A stretch of DNA of 21,989 bases from CAZKTO01 sp964555685 (GTDB lineage: Bacteria > Chloroflexota > Dehalococcoidia > SHYB01), in contig CAZKTO010000053.1 of NCBI GenBank assembly GCA_964555685.1, positions 1-21,989 of the forward strand, written 5' to 3'. Under the pieces are notes generated by a model that was given only the letters and a program-made list of their open reading frames with translations, ran no database searches and had not been told where the DNA came from. Of the stretch, positions 20,648 through 21,989 are shown piece by piece. Position 1 is the first letter of the stretch. The number at the start of each line of letters is the position of its first letter. The position numbers were made by a program, and so were the translations under genes.

Positions 20648-21385
20648 ATGAGACGCGCCGCTGGTGTATCGGTCAGCACACCCCGATCCCATCGGGGAGG
20701 ACCGGGTCCGACTCCCAGGGCGGCGCTCCAGGCCCTCCCCATGTTCAAGCCGAAGGACCTGATCGTCCGTCCGATCCCGCATCTCATCGCTCGCCAAGTG
20801 TGCGAGCGGCGCCACTATCTGAAGAGCTACCCTGGGGCCGCCGTGCTCAACTTTGGGGTCTTCGTCGGACAGCGGCTGCTGGGCGTCGCGGTCCTGGGCC
20901 TGGGGCCGACCAACCTGCCTGGCCTCTTCCGAGGGGCCAAAAGACATGAGGTCTTGTGTTTGGCCAGGTTCTGGCTCAGCGATGACTGTGGGCGCAACTC
21001 CGAGAGCCGGGCCCTGGCCACCATTCTGCGCCACCTGCGCCGCCACCAGGACACCGCCAAGGCGTTGGTGGCCTACTCCGATCCGGCGGTCGGCCATTCA
21101 GGGGCCATCTATCGGGCGGCAGGCTTCCTGTACCTGGGCGAGAGCGACGGGATGCCCCAGTACCGGCTCCCGGACGGCAGCCTCCATCACAGCCGGTCCC
21201 TGAGCCACGCTTTCGGGACGCACTCCACGGAGCACTTCCGGCGGCACGGCGTCGCCCTGGAGGTGGTTCCCCAGCGCCCCAAGCTCACCTACGTGGCCCT
21301 GGTGGACCCGACGTGGCGCGACCGGCTCACCCGGCCCCCGATTCCCTACCCAAGGGCGAAGGAGGATGGCTGTGCAGGTGGTTGA
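20648..21385 (+). CDS. Mom-like DNA adenine modification protein (GNAT fold)
   Basis: A protein of up to 245 residues resembling phage Mu Mom, a GNAT-fold protein that turns DNA adenine into a carbamoylmethyl-type derivative and so protects DNA from restriction. Visible family features are RHYLKSYPGAAVLNFGVFVG, the strand LLGVAVLG, RFWLSDDCGRNSESRALATI, SDPAVGHSGAIYRAAGFLYLG and a C-terminal strand PKLTYVAL. The start is unclear. ATG 20648 has GAGGA directly adjacent (too close), with a TACTAT box eight bases upstream that might give a leaderless message; ATG 20741 starts right at the conserved domain but has no ribosome site. The gene's end overlaps the ParB-like gene. Chemistry is inferred by family; no test is possible here. 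Confidence 0.82.
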   Translation: MRRAAGVSVSTPRSHRGGPGPTPRAALQALPMFKPKDLIVRPIPHLIARQVCERRHYLKSYPGAAVLNFGVFVGQRLLGVAVLGLGPTNLPGLFRGAKRHEVLCLARFWLSDDCGRNSESRALATILRHLRRHQDTAKALVAYSDPAVGHSGAIYRAAGFLYLGESDGMPQYRLPDGSLHHSRSLSHAFGTHSTEHFRRHGVALEVVPQRPKLTYVALVDPTWRDRLTRPPIPYPRAKEDGCAGG

Positions 21386-21989
21386 TCTGCCCGTGGAGCG
21401 CATTGAAGCCGCCTCCTGGAACGCGAACGAGATGGACGAGGCGATGCGGGCCCGGCTGCGCCGCTCCGTCCAGCGGTTCGGCCTGGTGGCCCCCTTGGTG
21501 GTGCGTCCCATGAGGCAGGAGCGCTATGAGACCGTCGGCGGCGCCCAGCGCCTCCAGGTTCTACGGGAGCTAGGGTGCGCGACGGTGCCGTGTGTCGTGG
21601 TGGCGGCCAACGACGCCGAAGCGCGCCTCCTCTCCCAGGCCCTCAATCACCTGGCGGGCCAGGACAACCCCGGGCTCCGAGGCGAGCTGCTGCGCCGGGT
21701 GCTGGAGGCGACCCCCCTGGAGCAGGTCCGCGACCTACTCCCTGATTCGCCCCAGGGGCTGCAGGCCCTCTGCACCCTGGGGCAGGAGGAGCTGGCCCGG
21801 CACCTGCGCCAATGGGAGCAAACCCAGGCCGCTCGGCTCAAGCACCTGACCTTCCAGCTCCTCCCCGAGCAACTCTGCGTGGTGGAAGCCGCCCTGCGCC
21901 AGGCGATGCCCAGGGCGCGGAAGATCCGGGGCCACAGCCCCAACCTCCGGGGGACAGCCCTCTTCGTGATCTGCCAGCATTTTCTGCGG
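21372..21989 (+). CDS. ParB-like N-terminal domain protein (partial)
   Basis: The frame is open to the window edge, giving at least 206 residues; the C-terminus is missing. The first 85 residues match the ParB/Srx-like domain: VVDLPVERIEAASWNANEMD, then RLRRSVQRFGLVAPLVVRP, ETVGGAQRLQVLRELG and TVPCVVVAAND. The conserved GxxR-type motif reads GGAQRL. GTG 21372 is chosen because GGAGG is six bases before it; ATG 21366 touches the same site. It overlaps the Mom-like gene by 14 bases, so the two are translated together. Phage and mobile-element ParB-like proteins bind CTP or nick DNA. A partner role in DNA modification is likely but unproven. Confidence 0.85.
   Translation, partial: MQVVDLPVERIEAASWNANEMDEAMRARLRRSVQRFGLVAPLVVRPMRQERYETVGGAQRLQVLRELGCATVPCVVVAANDAEARLLSQALNHLAGQDNPGLRGELLRRVLEATPLEQVRDLLPDSPQGLQALCTLGQEELARHLRQWEQTQAARLKHLTFQLLPEQLCVVEAALRQAMPRARKIRGHSPNLRGTALFVICQHFLR

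Overview
The window is about 22 kb of GC-rich bacterial DNA, gene-dense, with short intergenic gaps and strong GGAGG-type ribosome sites. Several secreted proteins are lipoproteins with an alanine-rich AAC lipobox. This style, with a DUF3179 lipoprotein, a TlpA/CcdA pair and an InhA-like lipoprotein protease, would fit a metagenome-assembled member of Chloroflexota or a similar high-GC phylum. That assignment is a guess: there is no rRNA or marker gene here. A 100-N scaffold gap at 12683-12782 confirms a draft assembly. The organism very probably decodes UGA as selenocysteine.

Region 1 (1-9021, all minus strand) is a redox and metabolism block. In transcription order it holds a small helical protein, a membrane protein built of five two-helix repeats, a DsrE-family protein, a Cys-rich zinc-ribbon protein, a glutamate dehydrogenase, an unknown protein, a thioredoxin-reductase-like flavoprotein, a peroxiredoxin-like selenoprotein and an InhA-like secreted metallopeptidase. 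The selenoprotein has an in-frame TGA in a UPYC motif, followed by a SECIS-like hairpin.

Region 2 (9333-13403, minus strand) is one likely operon for thiol chemistry outside the cytoplasm: a Met/His-rich membrane protein, a zinc-ribbon protein with a Gln-Ala repeat (broken by the gap), a TlpA-like lipoprotein, a previously unlisted 52-residue membrane protein, CcdA and a DUF3179 lipoprotein with a CPLC motif.

Region 3 (13639-17833, plus strand) diverges from region 2 across a 34-base palindrome with a Crp-type core (TGTCA-N6-TGACA). It encodes a radical SAM protein of the MJ0619/tetraether-synthase (Tes) superfamily, an SRPBCC protein, a methyltransferase and a Crp/Fnr regulator, all overlapping or abutting. 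A PlsY-like membrane protein follows that lacks the usual catalytic motifs. The set suggests a regulated lipid or small-molecule modification pathway.

Region 4 (about 17800-21989) looks like a mobile or phage-derived element. It has two overlapping small ORFs, a cluster of GTTGAAC/GTTCAAC repeats beside a good promoter, a P-loop ATPase fused to a helix-turn-helix, a convergent helix-turn-helix protein, a Mom-like DNA-modification protein and an overlapping ParB-like gene that runs off the window. No element ends, integrase or tRNA are visible.
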